Positions 36,022 through 45,545 are shown, counted from the stretch's first letter. The stretch: DNA of 64,000 nucleotides from Altererythrobacter sp. (GCA_017308255.1 JAFKFN010000008.1:1-64000); one strand, 5' to 3'. The notes: generated by a model not told the origin, from the sequence alone. Made by a program: numbers and translations.

Positions 36022-36119
36022 TGGAGGTTGCGGTTGGAAATGGTCGCCTCTCTTCCATTACCTCCCACCCCTGATGCACCCCATCCCTTCGATCGTTCCG
36101 GTTAAAAGGCGATCAGGCA

Positions 36120-38465
36120 TTACAGCGCCGCGCGCAGGCCAAGCGTCCAGCGGCGAGGCTGACCGGGGCCATAGGCACGCGGGTTGGAGGCGCCGGGCGC
36201 TTCTTCCAGGTCGATCTCATCCACCTCGCTGAAGGTCCCGAACGTGGCGAACTTCCGGTCGAAGGCATTGGTCAGCGCACCGAACAGCGACAGGCCGCGC
36301 ACCAGCTCTATGCTGCCACGCAGGTTGACCAGGGCATAGCCGGGCACGGGCTTTTCGAGATTGGCTTCATCGCCCACCAGATACTGGCTGGAACGCGCGA
36401 CGACATCGCCGCCCAGCGTGAAGCGGCGCCCGCGCGCCAGCGTGCCGGCGTAATCCGCGCTCAGCACCGCGCTATGCCGTGGGATGCCGGGCAGGCGGTC
36501 ACCCCGCGCCACCTCGATCGTGCCGTCTTCCCCAGCCTGCGGATGCGCCGGGCTGGAGACCGCCAGGGGCGAACGATAGGTGGCGTCGGTGTAGGCGTAG
36601 CTTGCGGCGAGGCGCAGCGCACCGCGCCGCGCCTCGGCCGACAGCTCGATCCCCTGCCGCCGGGTATCGCCGACATTCCGGAAATAGGCGCGGCCGCGTA
36701 TCGCGGACGGCGAGTACTGGATGTCGTCATTTATGTCGGCGCGATAGGCGGACGCCAGCCAGCGCAGGCGCCAGCCGGAAAGGTCCGCGTCGCCGAGCGC
36801 GCCCAGCTCGTAATTGCGGGCCACGACCTGTCGAAGCGGCGGATCGGCGACGAAGAAGTTGGTCAGGCTGCACGGCGCGTCCTCGTCCGCGCAGGACAAT
36901 TCCGCCGGCGTAGGCGCGCGGTTGGTTTCGGCATAGCCGGCCCGCAGCGTCATGCCAGGCGTGGCCGCCCAGTCCAGCTCCACGCCGGGGTTCACCCGCT
37001 CGAAGCGGTGTCGGCCGTTGAGCGCGGTGCCGATCTGGTCTTCCAGCTCGATCCGGGCGTGGTTATAGCGCAGCGCCAGTTCGGCGGTGAGGCGCGAGGT
37101 CAGGGGCAAGCTGTCGGCCAGGAACAGGCCCCAGTGATCGGTCCGCGCCTTGAGGCCGACGGGCGCGATCGCGCCGCTTTCCTGCACTATGATCGGGCTG
37201 AGGCCTTCCACCCCGCGCTCTTCGGTCAGTTCGCCAAGCTCGGTGGACGTGGCGAAATCCGTGGCGCTGTGGTCATGGCTGAAGCCGAACGCCAGCCGGT
37301 TGCGCCCGCCCAATAGCACACGTTCGTCGATCAATTGCGCCTGGATGCCGGTGGATCGGGTGTGGGTCTGCCCGCGATTGAGCACGCCGTAGCCTTCGCC
37401 GCCCAAGGTATCGGGAATGCCATTGCCGGCCGCGTCGGTGAGGAACTGCTCCTCCTCCCCCTCGCCCGCATCATCGTCGTCACCGCCGATTTCCTCCAGG
37501 CACAGGAAGCCCTCATGCTCGTCGCAGGCCTCGATATCGGCCGCGTCGCCGTTGATGTTCCGGGTCCGCAGGCGCTGGCGATACAGCACGGCTTCGAGCC
37601 GCGTGCCGCCGCCGAGCGAGACCCACGGATGCACGCTGATCCGGCCATAATGATTGCGGGTATTGTCCGGCCAGGTGAACACCGACTGGCGCCGCGCCGC
37701 GAGCAGTTCCACCGGGGCGACGCCGTTTCCGGTGAGATCGGTGTCGGCGCCGATGAACTTTGCGTGGACGCCGGCCTGCGCCCCGTCCCAGCCGATATCG
37801 GCATAGACATTGCCCAGTTCCGACGGGCTATGATCGCGCCAGCCGGTTTCCCGGCGATACTGGCCGGCGACGAAATAGCTGAACGCCCCCATGGCACCGC
37901 CGCCCGAAACGGCCGCTTCCCGTTGGCCGTAAGCGCCGAGCGCCGCGCTGGCATCGAGGCCCGGATCGCTATGGCCATTCGCGCTTTCCAACACGAGCGC
38001 GCCGCCGAGCGCGTTGAGGCCATAGACCGGGCTCGCATCGAGCAGCGCGACCGAACGCAGGGCCGCATCCGGGATCAGGTCGAACGACACGGTATCCCCG
38101 AACGGCTGATTGAACCGCGCGCCGTCGAGATAGACGGCAAGCCCCTGCGCCTGCCCCTGCAGGGGTGAAGCCGCGAAGCCGCGATAGACCAGGTTAGGCT
38201 GCCATGGATTGTTCTGCGCATCCTGCAAGGTGATCCCGGCCTGGCGGCCCAGCGCGGGCAGCAGGTCAGGCCCGCCATCGCGCCAGACCGCCTGGCGATC
38301 GAGCGTGATCGCATCGTCCAGATCGATCCCGGCGCCCGGCGCGGTCACCACGATCGTTTGCCGAGACGCGGAATCCGCATCCTGAGCAGCCACGACACTG
38401 GGCATGGCAACGGACGCGAGCAAGGCAACCGCCGTGCCCAGGGGTTTATCGCGAAAAGAAAGCAT
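36120..38465 (-). CDS. TonB-dependent outer-membrane receptor with an acidic insert
   Basis: A 781-residue receptor: signal peptide (to VVAAQ), plug domain (TIVVTAPGAGIDLDDAI to GALVLES), then a 22-strand-type barrel ending WTLGLRAAL. Around residues 310-345 is a strongly acidic extracellular-type loop (EEIGGDDDDAGEGEEEQF) followed by DAAGNGIPD, which resembles a calcium-loop pattern, with two cysteines just before it. It is convergent with the XoxF-like gene cluster. An uptake role for a metal complex such as a lanthanophore is suggested by place and loop but not shown; sugar or siderophore uptake is the alternative. AGGA precedes the ATG. Confidence 0.88.
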   Translation of the reverse strand: MLSFRDKPLGTAVALLASVAMPSVVAAQDADSASRQTIVVTAPGAGIDLDDAITLDRQAVWRDGGPDLLPALGRQAGITLQDAQNNPWQPNLVYRGFAASPLQGQAQGLAVYLDGARFNQPFGDTVSFDLIPDAALRSVALLDASPVYGLNALGGALVLESANGHSDPGLDASAALGAYGQREAAVSGGGAMGAFSYFVAGQYRRETGWRDHSPSELGNVYADIGWDGAQAGVHAKFIGADTDLTGNGVAPVELLAARRQSVFTWPDNTRNHYGRISVHPWVSLGGGTRLEAVLYRQRLRTRNINGDAADIEACDEHEGFLCLEEIGGDDDDAGEGEEEQFLTDAAGNGIPDTLGGEGYGVLNRGQTHTRSTGIQAQLIDERVLLGGRNRLAFGFSHDHSATDFATSTELGELTEERGVEGLSPIIVQESGAIAPVGLKARTDHWGLFLADSLPLTSRLTAELALRYNHARIELEDQIGTALNGRHRFERVNPGVELDWAATPGMTLRAGYAETNRAPTPAELSCADEDAPCSLTNFFVADPPLRQVVARNYELGALGDADLSGWRLRWLASAYRADINDDIQYSPSAIRGRAYFRNVGDTRRQGIELSAEARRGALRLAASYAYTDATYRSPLAVSSPAHPQAGEDGTIEVARGDRLPGIPRHSAVLSADYAGTLARGRRFTLGGDVVARSSQYLVGDEANLEKPVPGYALVNLRGSIELVRGLSLFGALTNAFDRKFATFGTFSEVDEIDLEEAPGASNPRAYGPGQPRRWTLGLRAAL

Positions 38466-38549
38466 CCGGTCCCTGCCCTGTGATTTTCTTGTTCCAGCCT
38501 TGCGGCGTGCTTCGGTGCTCCAGATGCCTGCCCGATAGCAAGCGATCTG

Positions 38550-40769
38550 TCAGGCGTCCTTCCAGCGAAGCATGAGCCGGCCGCTCGCCGGCACCTCGAA
38601 ATCGATCCGGTCGGGCGTGGCCTTATGGGGCTGCAAGGCATCGCCATTGGCGAGGTGAACGGATGGTACGGGCAGGCTGCGCCGTTTCAGCCGGACGACA
38701 CTGAGCAGGGCGGTGCAGGTCTCACCCCCGTCGAGCTGGAGCGAGATGGCCCGCTCTCCCGTATGTTCCAGGGTCCGCAGGAAATGATTGCAGAACAGCC
38801 AGAACGGCGCGCCGTCCACGGTGTGGAACGCGGTGCTGGCGAAGATGAACGGCGCGCCCGCTCCATAGATTTCCTGCCCCACCTGGCCTGCCGGCTGCCC
38901 GTCGCCGTAAAGATCCTCCAGCGGGAAAGAGAGCTTGGGATCGACTTTGCCGCTCTGGTGATGGCCTTCCTGGATCGCCTCTTTCGGCAGCGTATCGGGG
39001 AAATAGAACCAGCCGCGTTCCAGGGTGTACTTGCAATACTCGCTGATCAGCATCTTCGCCGCCGGCTCGAGATCCGGGCCGCTTTCCCTCAGGTATTCCT
39101 CGAATCCGGCGAAGCATTCGAAACATTCGAACATCGCCATGTAGGGGCCATCGTGCAGCGCGGTGGTGCCGAGGAAGTTGCTGTAGTGGATCGCCTGGTC
39201 CAGCCGAGAAGCCCATATCTCGCAGTTGTGCAGCACGCCCGCGACATAGACGTAGCTCTGCGCCAGCCAGTCCTTGTCCTGCGTGATGCGCCATAGCCTG
39301 AGGCAGGCCACCGCTCCCCACACGCTCAGGTTGGCCTGGTAGAGAAGATCGAAGCGCAGGCCCTTCACGGTCTCGATCGCGGCCTTCGCCTCATCGAGAT
39401 AGAGCTTCTCGCTGGTCAGCTGGTAAAGCTGCAGCATGAGATAGGCATAGAGGCCGTTGACGTCCGTCTGGCCGAAGCCGTCATCCCCGCGAGTCCTGGT
39501 GACGACAGAGAAATCGTCGATCCGATAGAGGATGGGCCAGCGGTATTTGAAATGGCGCGCCGAACGGATTCCGTAGTCGATCGAGCTGAACAGGAGCGCA
39601 TGCGCCTGCGCATCGCCATCGAGCGCGAGGCGGGCGAGATTGATCAGCGGGTGATAGAGATACCAGGAATCCACCTCGTCCAGGTTCTTCCGATCGCCGG
39701 CGTTGGGAAGAAAGCGCCGCAGCATCTTGAACCTGGCATCGTGGAACCGGCCCAGCCCCTTCTTCAGGTCCGCTTCGAGCGGCAGCGGCTCGCCCCGCCA
39801 CTGGCCGAAACGATGCAGCGAGGCGATCACCGTCATCTGCACCATGCTGTCGGGCACCTCGCCTTCGACATAGGGCATCACGTAGCGGTGGCCGTAATGC
39901 CGGACAGTCGCCGGCTTCGCGCTTTCGAGGTCCGCCAGCGTGCGCTCTGCCCGCCAGAGCCAGTCGCGATAAGTGACCGGCGGCGGATCGAGCACCCGGT
40001 AGGCGGCGCCCAGCATTTGCAGGAACTGGCGCGCCATCTCCTGCTCGTTGTCCGCCGCCCAGTCACGGAAAACGAGAATCGCGTCCGACAGCACGACCTC
40101 TTCGCCAGCGGGCAGCAGGCCTTCCCCACCTTCCTGGGCGGGCGGAATGGGCGGGAGATAGCCCAGTTCCGGCCATTCCCCGCCGACCACGCCATCAGGC
40201 TTCGTGCCGGTGAGCTGGAAGTAGCGATTGAGCGCGGTGAGGTTCTGGAAATAGAGCACGCTGCCGAAAGCCGGGCGGTCGATCCGGAAATAGGCCAGGC
40301 CGCTGTTCACGCCCCGTTGCGCGGCTTCCACGTTGCCGCGCGCGCCGAGCGGATCGTCCTTTTCGCCAAGCGGATAGAGATCGCGCGGGAGGAACGGCAG
40401 GCGCAGATCCGACGCCGGGCGCAAGCTGGCGCACACACGCAGGCGGTGGAGGCCTTCGTCGCTGACCGAAATGCCGATCCTGAACCGGCCCAGCAGGCTT
40501 TCGACTTCGAGCCGGGCCGCCTCGTCCGGGCCCGGCTTCATCTTGCGGCACGCGAATCCGCTGACGGGAACGTAAGCCGCGCGCAGGGCCAGCCCGCCCT
40601 GGTCCGGGCGGCGGACCAGCACCCAGACCGAATCCGCGCCGCAGCATAGTTCGACCGTGAGATCGCCCAGCGAAACCTTGCCCAAAGGACGCAGCGCTCC
40701 GGACTGAAGCTCCGACCGCAAGGAAATCACGAACGGGCTTGCCGCTGGCTGATCTGTCTGTTCGCCCAT
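38550..40769 (-). CDS. Large protein of unknown function, possible six-hairpin glycosidase-like fold
   Basis: About 739 residues, cytoplasmic (no signal peptide). N-terminal third is beta-rich; residues about 250-650 show regularly spaced helices with aromatic/acidic patterns (DSWYLYHPLINLARLAL, VNGLYAYLMLQLYQLT, LSVWGAVACLRLWRIT), as in alpha/alpha-barrel carbohydrate enzymes. The C-terminus (IDFEVPASGRLMLRWKD) looks like a beta domain. I do not recognise a named family. GTG 40775 is an alternative start. It lies 84 bases upstream of the TonB receptor on the same strand, so the two may be cotranscribed. Confidence 0.7.
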   Translation of the reverse strand: MGEQTDQPAASPFVISLRSELQSGALRPLGKVSLGDLTVELCCGADSVWVLVRRPDQGGLALRAAYVPVSGFACRKMKPGPDEAARLEVESLLGRFRIGISVSDEGLHRLRVCASLRPASDLRLPFLPRDLYPLGEKDDPLGARGNVEAAQRGVNSGLAYFRIDRPAFGSVLYFQNLTALNRYFQLTGTKPDGVVGGEWPELGYLPPIPPAQEGGEGLLPAGEEVVLSDAILVFRDWAADNEQEMARQFLQMLGAAYRVLDPPPVTYRDWLWRAERTLADLESAKPATVRHYGHRYVMPYVEGEVPDSMVQMTVIASLHRFGQWRGEPLPLEADLKKGLGRFHDARFKMLRRFLPNAGDRKNLDEVDSWYLYHPLINLARLALDGDAQAHALLFSSIDYGIRSARHFKYRWPILYRIDDFSVVTRTRGDDGFGQTDVNGLYAYLMLQLYQLTSEKLYLDEAKAAIETVKGLRFDLLYQANLSVWGAVACLRLWRITQDKDWLAQSYVYVAGVLHNCEIWASRLDQAIHYSNFLGTTALHDGPYMAMFECFECFAGFEEYLRESGPDLEPAAKMLISEYCKYTLERGWFYFPDTLPKEAIQEGHHQSGKVDPKLSFPLEDLYGDGQPAGQVGQEIYGAGAPFIFASTAFHTVDGAPFWLFCNHFLRTLEHTGERAISLQLDGGETCTALLSVVRLKRRSLPVPSVHLANGDALQPHKATPDRIDFEVPASGRLMLRWKDA

Positions 40770-40871
40770 ATCCACTCGCTGTGCGACCCATCGAACGGCG
40801 GGGATCGCCGGGAAGTTCCGGAACCGCGATCGCCGCCCGCGCGAAAAATCGCGGTTTGTCCTGTCAGCGGG

Positions 40872-41354
40872 TCAGAGCTGGTTCTCGTCATCCTCCTGCT
40901 TGGCCGGTTCGCTATCGTCACGGGCAATGAAGCTGATCTTGCCGTTGGGCTCGAGGATCGCCCAATCGACATCGGCAACCCGGGCAATGCCGGCGAGGCG
41001 CATTTCAATCTCCAGCTCGGAACGCGTGATGCGATCGCGGTGCATGTTCGCCTTGACCAGTTCGCCCCCTCTGACCAGCACGCGCGGCACGCCTTCCAGG
41101 AAGCGTTCGGCAGGCGGAAACCAGTAGCTGATCCGGCTCAGCACCAGGGCCCAGAACGCGATGGTGGAGATGGCGAGCGTGGCGCCCGTGATGCTGAAAT
41201 CGTTATGCGTGATCCCTTGCTGGATGAGATCGCCCATCACGATCAGCAGCACGAGTTCGAACGGCGTCACCTGACTCAGCTCCCGCTTGCCGAGCAGGCG
41301 CAGCAGCAGATAGATGATGAAGAACATCAACGAGGCGCGAAGGATGATGTCCAT
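40872..41354 (-). CDS. DUF421 family membrane protein (YetF/YcaP-like)
   Basis: A 160-residue protein: three N-terminal transmembrane helices, the family motif RLLGKRELSQVTPFELV, and a soluble domain (VLVRGGELVKANMHRDRIT). The function of DUF421 is not established; an envelope or signalling role is usually proposed. Acidic C-terminal tail (SEPAKQEDDENQ). Its ATG overlaps the stop of the upstream gene by one base. Confidence 0.88.
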   Translation of the reverse strand: MDIILRASLMFFIIYLLLRLLGKRELSQVTPFELVLLIVMGDLIQQGITHNDFSITGATLAISTIAFWALVLSRISYWFPPAERFLEGVPRVLVRGGELVKANMHRDRITRSELEIEMRLAGIARVADVDWAILEPNGKISFIARDDSEPAKQEDDENQL

Positions 41355-41887
41355 CAGGGCAGAACCTTCATCGAGATCGGGGTGGAGGTGAGCTCTCTTT
41401 CGCCGTCGAACACGGCGATCACGCCGGAGGTGCCGCCCGTCAGGGGCGGGTTGATCTGCCCGTCGATCTTGAAGCGGAACACATCGCCCGGCTTTAGCTG
41501 TCCGAAGGAGAAGCGGCGGAAGCCGTTTTCGTAACTTTCCTCACTCGCGGCGGGGATCATGCTGTTGATGGTCATGTCCCGCCACAGGGTATCCGACACG
41601 GCAATGACCAGATCGTTCACGGGTTGCCGGGCATTGACCTCAATGGTCGTTTCGAAGATCAAGCCGTTGCGCAGCAGATCGGGGGCGGTCACCTTCAGGG
41701 TCACGGCCTGCCCAGCCACCTGCTTCACCGGGCTGGGCTGGCCGCCGAACATCCCGACCAGGCCCGCCGCCATCAAAGCCGTGAGCAGGACCGGCGCAAG
41801 CCAGCCGACGCCGCCACGGCTATCGATATTTCGCTGCGACAGGCCGTCGGGGAATGGCTTCGGCATATTCATCCCATTCTTGCGCAT
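41354..41887 (-). CDS. Membrane-anchored protein of unknown function, coupled to DUF421 gene
   Basis: A 177-residue protein with one N-terminal helix (VGWLAPVLLTALMAAGLVGM) and a periplasmic beta-rich domain. LIFETTIEVNARQPVNDLVI and FSFGQLKPGDVFRFKIDGQI suggest an Ig- or CARDB-like fold. Starts at 41887, 41872 and 41866 are possible; AAAGG favours 41887. The overlap with the DUF421 start makes the pair a probable two-component unit. Confidence 0.72.
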   Translation of the reverse strand: MRKNGMNMPKPFPDGLSQRNIDSRGGVGWLAPVLLTALMAAGLVGMFGGQPSPVKQVAGQAVTLKVTAPDLLRNGLIFETTIEVNARQPVNDLVIAVSDTLWRDMTINSMIPAASEESYENGFRRFSFGQLKPGDVFRFKIDGQINPPLTGGTSGVIAVFDGERELTSTPISMKVLP

Positions 41888-42010
41888 GCGGCCTTTCGGC
41901 CGCATCGGCCGCACCGTCTGTTCAGAAACGCGGCCGGCCAGCGCCGCGTTCCGCGCCCCCGGCATCGGCGGCGCTTGCAAGCCCCGGCGCGCCCGGCGTA
42001 ACGCGGGCGC

Positions 42011-42418
42011 ATGACGCGCAGTTTCGGCCCCGCCCCTTCCGCCGACGAGATCGAGGCGCTGGCCCGCGCCGCGCTGGAGCGGTTGCCGCCGCAGTTCGCG
42101 GCGCACCTGGGCGAACTGGTGCTGGCGGTGGAGGAATTCGCCGATCCGGAGCTGCTGGAACAGATGGGCATCGAGGACCCGTTCGAGCTGACCGGCGTCT
42201 ATGAAGGCCTGCCGCTGCACGAGAAGAGCATCGATCATTCCGGCCAGGTGCCCGATCGAATCCGCCTGTTCCGCCAGCCGATCCTGGACGAATGGATAGA
42301 GCGCGGGGACGAGGCGCTGGAAAACCTGGTGGCGCATGTGCTGGTACACGAAGTGGGACACCATTTCGGCCTGTCGGACGAGACGATGCATGCGCTGGAG
42401 GATGCGGCGGAGGATTAA
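42011..42418 (+). CDS. Metallopeptidase family protein (minimal zincin)
   Basis: A 135-residue protein with the zinc-peptidase motif HEVGHHFG near residue 113 in LVAHVLVHEVGHHFGLSDE. The upstream IRLFRQPILDEWIERGDE and the fold length match the short DUF1025-type family. Substrate unknown. It is cytosolic (no signal peptide). Confidence 0.88.
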   Translation: MTRSFGPAPSADEIEALARAALERLPPQFAAHLGELVLAVEEFADPELLEQMGIEDPFELTGVYEGLPLHEKSIDHSGQVPDRIRLFRQPILDEWIERGDEALENLVAHVLVHEVGHHFGLSDETMHALEDAAED

Positions 42419-42446
42419 GGTCGGGGGCCGTTGGCCGCGTTACATC

Positions 42447-42503
42447 CAATCCAGGGCGGCAGCGCCACACGCTCTGGATTGCTTCGCTACGCTCGCAATG
42501 ACG
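42447..42503. repeat. Dispersed hairpin repeat, partial copy
   Basis: CAATCCAGGGCGGCAGCGCC, then CTCTGGATTGCTTCGCTACG and CTCGCAATGACG: the inner part of the left arm plus the full right arm. It lies between the convergent metallopeptidase and RelA/SpoT genes. Confidence 0.88.
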
Positions 42504-42548
42504 ATTGGGGGGACGATTTGGGGGCGATCTGGGATGGCCGGTTGCGGC

Positions 42549-44636
42549 CTAGATGCGCTCCGCTTCCGCCACCGCGTCGCTTGCGCGCAAGGCGCTGATG
42601 ATGCGGGTCAGGTGGGCGAGGTCCTGCACTTCGAGCTGCACCTCGTAAGTGTGGAACGGATCGTCGAGCTGGGTCTGCTTGAGGGTGATCACGCTGGCGT
42701 GGTTCTTGGCGAAGATGCCGGCCATCTCGGCCAGGGTGCCGAGCCGGTGGTAAAGCACCACCCTGAGCCGCCCCACCGCGCCTTGCGAGCGTTCGCCCCA
42801 GGACAGGTCCACCCAGTCGGAATCGACGCCGTTGGCCAGTTCGAGGCAATCGATCGAATGGACCTGCACGCCTTCGCCCCGCACTCTCAACCCCACGATC
42901 CGGTCCCCCGGGACCGGGTGGCAACATTCCGCCAGCGTGAAGCCCATTCCCGGCGTCAGGCCCTTGATCGAGATGGCGCGGGCGCGGCCCGGCTCTTTCG
43001 GGAACTCGGCGCTGCTGCCGGGCACCAGGGCTTCCATCACCTCGCGGTCGTCCAGCTTGGCCGAGCCGATCGCGTGCATCAGCTCGTCCTCGTCCTCCAG
43101 CTCCAGCCGCTCCACCGCCGCGGCGATGGCCTTCTTGCCGATCCGGGAAGGTAGCCGCTCGGCGATCTGTTCGAACAGCTTGCGGCCGATCTCGGCCACT
43201 TCTTCGTATTCCTTCGCCCGCACGGCGCGACGGATCGCCGCGCGCGCCTTGCCGGTGACGACGAAGCCCAGCCATGACAGCTGCGGCTCCGCATGGGCGC
43301 CCTTGATGATATCGACCACGTCGCCGTTGTTGAGCTGGGTGCGCAGCGGCATGTGCCGGCCGTTGATCTTGGCCCCCACGGTATGCGCGCCGAGATCGGT
43401 GTGGACGGCGAAGGCGAAATCCACCGGCGTCGCCCCCTTGGGCAGCTGGAACAGCGCGCCCTTGGGCGTGAAGGCGAAGATGCGATCCTGGTAGATCGCC
43501 AGCCGGGTGTGCTCCAGCAGTTCCTCGGGATCGTGGCTGGCATCGACGATCTCGATCAGGTCGCGCAGCCAGCCGACCTGGCCATCGGGCTTGTCGCCCT
43601 GCTTGTAAGCCCAGTGGGCGGCCAGGCCGAATTCGTTCAGGCGGTGCATGTCGCGCGTGCGGATCTGCACTTCGACGCGCATCGAGCTTTCATAGATCAG
43701 CGTGGTGTGCAGGCTGCGATAGCCGTTGGTCTTGGGCGTGGAGATGTAATCCTTGAACCGCCCCGGCACGAACTGCCACGCCTGGTGCAACACGCCGAGC
43801 GCGCGGTAGCAATCCTCCACGCTGTCCGTCAGCACGCGGAAGGCGAAGATGTCGGTGATCTGTTCGAACGGCATGTGCCGTTCGGCCATCTTGCGCCAGA
43901 TCGAATAGGGGTGCTTCTCGCGCCCCCAGACCTCCGCCTGCACGCCGGCGGCGGCGAGTGCCTGCTTGATCTTCAGCGCGATCGAATCGACCTGCCCGTC
44001 CTCTGTGCTGCGCAGCTGCTCCAGCCGGCCGGTGATCGTGGCATAGGCCTCCGGCTCCAGCTGCTCGAAAGCCAGCAGCTGCATCTCGCGCATGTATTCG
44101 TACATCCCCACCCGCTCGGCCAGGGGGGCGTAGATATCCATCGTCTCACGCGCGATGCGGCGGCGCTTCTCCGGGCTCTTGATGAAATGCAGCGTGCGCA
44201 TGTTGTGGAGCCGGTCGGCCAGCTTGACCAGCAGCACGCGGATGTCCTCGCTCATCGCCAGGAAGAACTTGCGCAGGTTTTCCGCCGCGCGCTCGTTCTC
44301 GGGCATCTGTTCCAGCTTGGAGAGCTTGGTCACCCCGTCCACCAGCCGCGCGATGCTGGGGCCGAAGTTCTTTTCGACATCCTCGATCGTGGCCAGCGTG
44401 TCTTCCACCGTATCGTGGAGCAGCGCGGTGACGATGGTTTCCTGATCCAGCTTGAGGTCGGTCATCAGGCCGGCGACCTCGATCGGATGGCTGAAATAGG
44501 GATCGCCGCTGGCGCGCTTCTGGCTGCCGTGCCGCTGCACGGTGTAGACATAAGCGCGGTTGATCAGCGCCTCATCGGCATCAGGGTCATAGGCCTTGAC
44601 CCGTTCCACAAGTTCGTACTGGCGCAGCATCTGCAT
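42549..44636 (-). CDS. Bifunctional (p)ppGpp synthetase/hydrolase, RelA/SpoT family
   Basis: A 695-residue RSH protein. Hydrolase HD motif LLHDTVEDT (H72, D73 counting from MLRQY); synthetase region with NGYRSLHTTLIYESS; then TGS (AFTPKGALFQLPKGATPVDF), zinc-finger-like (AECCHPVPGDRIVGL) and C-terminal ACT domains. Both active sites look intact, so it is probably the only stringent-response enzyme, as is normal in alphaproteobacteria. Start at 44636 or 44630; both fit the family N-terminus. Confidence 0.93.
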   Translation of the reverse strand: MQMLRQYELVERVKAYDPDADEALINRAYVYTVQRHGSQKRASGDPYFSHPIEVAGLMTDLKLDQETIVTALLHDTVEDTLATIEDVEKNFGPSIARLVDGVTKLSKLEQMPENERAAENLRKFFLAMSEDIRVLLVKLADRLHNMRTLHFIKSPEKRRRIARETMDIYAPLAERVGMYEYMREMQLLAFEQLEPEAYATITGRLEQLRSTEDGQVDSIALKIKQALAAAGVQAEVWGREKHPYSIWRKMAERHMPFEQITDIFAFRVLTDSVEDCYRALGVLHQAWQFVPGRFKDYISTPKTNGYRSLHTTLIYESSMRVEVQIRTRDMHRLNEFGLAAHWAYKQGDKPDGQVGWLRDLIEIVDASHDPEELLEHTRLAIYQDRIFAFTPKGALFQLPKGATPVDFAFAVHTDLGAHTVGAKINGRHMPLRTQLNNGDVVDIIKGAHAEPQLSWLGFVVTGKARAAIRRAVRAKEYEEVAEIGRKLFEQIAERLPSRIGKKAIAAAVERLELEDEDELMHAIGSAKLDDREVMEALVPGSSAEFPKEPGRARAISIKGLTPGMGFTLAECCHPVPGDRIVGLRVRGEGVQVHSIDCLELANGVDSDWVDLSWGERSQGAVGRLRVVLYHRLGTLAEMAGIFAKNHASVITLKQTQLDDPFHTYEVQLEVQDLAHLTRIISALRASDAVAEAERI

Positions 44637-44884
44637 CAGATGTGCGTTGCGCCGGCTTCTTGAGCAAGGGGGGACGTGATCGCGCGGCCAATCGATTCTT
44701 TCAGCGCGCATGGCCGATCGATGCGGGGTGTTGACACTGTTGACACTGTCCAGGGCACAAGACCGGGCTCGCGCCGGAAACCTTCGCATGGGGCGGGCGA
44801 AAGGGCGAAATCGGCGCAGGCGCGGGGCATGCGCGCCGTGTGCCTGAGCGGCGCCTGGTAGGAAAGCGCTATCGCCCCGGCTGC

Positions 44885-45388
44885 TCAGCCCTGCCGTAGG
44901 ATGTCCGCCCCGCCATCATCGGGCTGCTCGTTGTAGATGAAGCCGAAGAGAGGGTTCTCCCGCGCGCCGAGCGTGTTGTCGGGCGCCCACCAGACGCGGA
45001 CCGCGCTCCAGTCTCCGGCTTCCGACACATCCGCGGCCAGGGCGCGGCGCTCTATCCGGCCGGGCCCGGACCAATTGGCGTGATCGAGCAGGACGTGGCG
45101 TTCATCCACGATCTCCCCCACCACGGCCACGTGGCCCAGCGGCATCGCCGCGCTGGGGCGGAAGGCCATGACCGCGCCCGGGCGCGGTTCGGCCCCGCGC
45201 TGGTATCGCCCTTCGGCCTTGCTCCACCACAAGCCTGCATTGCCGTGAATCTCTATGCCGGAGACTGCTCGCGCATAAGGCACGCATTGCAGGATCCGCG
45301 CCTGCGCCGCGCCGGGCAACACCGCGCAGAGGCCCAGCGCCAGCCCCAAGGCCGCAAGCCACCGTCCGGGCCCGCCGGCCCGTTTCAT
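44885..45388 (-). CDS. CHAP-domain peptidase/amidase, secreted
   Basis: A 167-residue protein with signal peptide (LAALGLALGLCAVLPGAAQA). Catalytic Cys in RILQCVPYARAVSGI and His in GHVAVVGEIVDERHVLLDHA are the CHAP pair. It probably cleaves peptidoglycan peptides. Start 45388 is preceded by GGGGA; ATG 45403 is the alternative. It is divergent from a MerC-like gene. Confidence 0.86.
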   Translation of the reverse strand: MKRAGGPGRWLAALGLALGLCAVLPGAAQARILQCVPYARAVSGIEIHGNAGLWWSKAEGRYQRGAEPRPGAVMAFRPSAAMPLGHVAVVGEIVDERHVLLDHANWSGPGRIERRALAADVSEAGDWSAVRVWWAPDNTLGARENPLFGFIYNEQPDDGGADILRQG

Positions 45389-45452
45389 CGAAATCCCCAC
45401 CATGCCGAGAAAAATCCTCCCGCCCCGCTTGAACTCTGCCGTGGCAGTGACA

Positions 45453-45469
45453 ATGATACATAATATCAT
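45453..45469. promoter_or_regulatory. AT-rich palindrome, candidate metalloregulator box
   Basis: ATGATACATAATATCAT is a perfect 6-5-6 inverted repeat in the divergent gap between the CHAP and MerC-like genes. Its AT content and spacing recall Fur/Zur-type boxes, and a MerC-like neighbour makes Zur plausible. The match is by eye only. Confidence 0.5.
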
Positions 45470-45545
45470 CTCGTATGACAGAGGGGCTCCGCTCCTTTCG
45501 GCGCGGGCAGGGGTCGATTTATCCCAGCAGGGAAAGGAACAGGTA

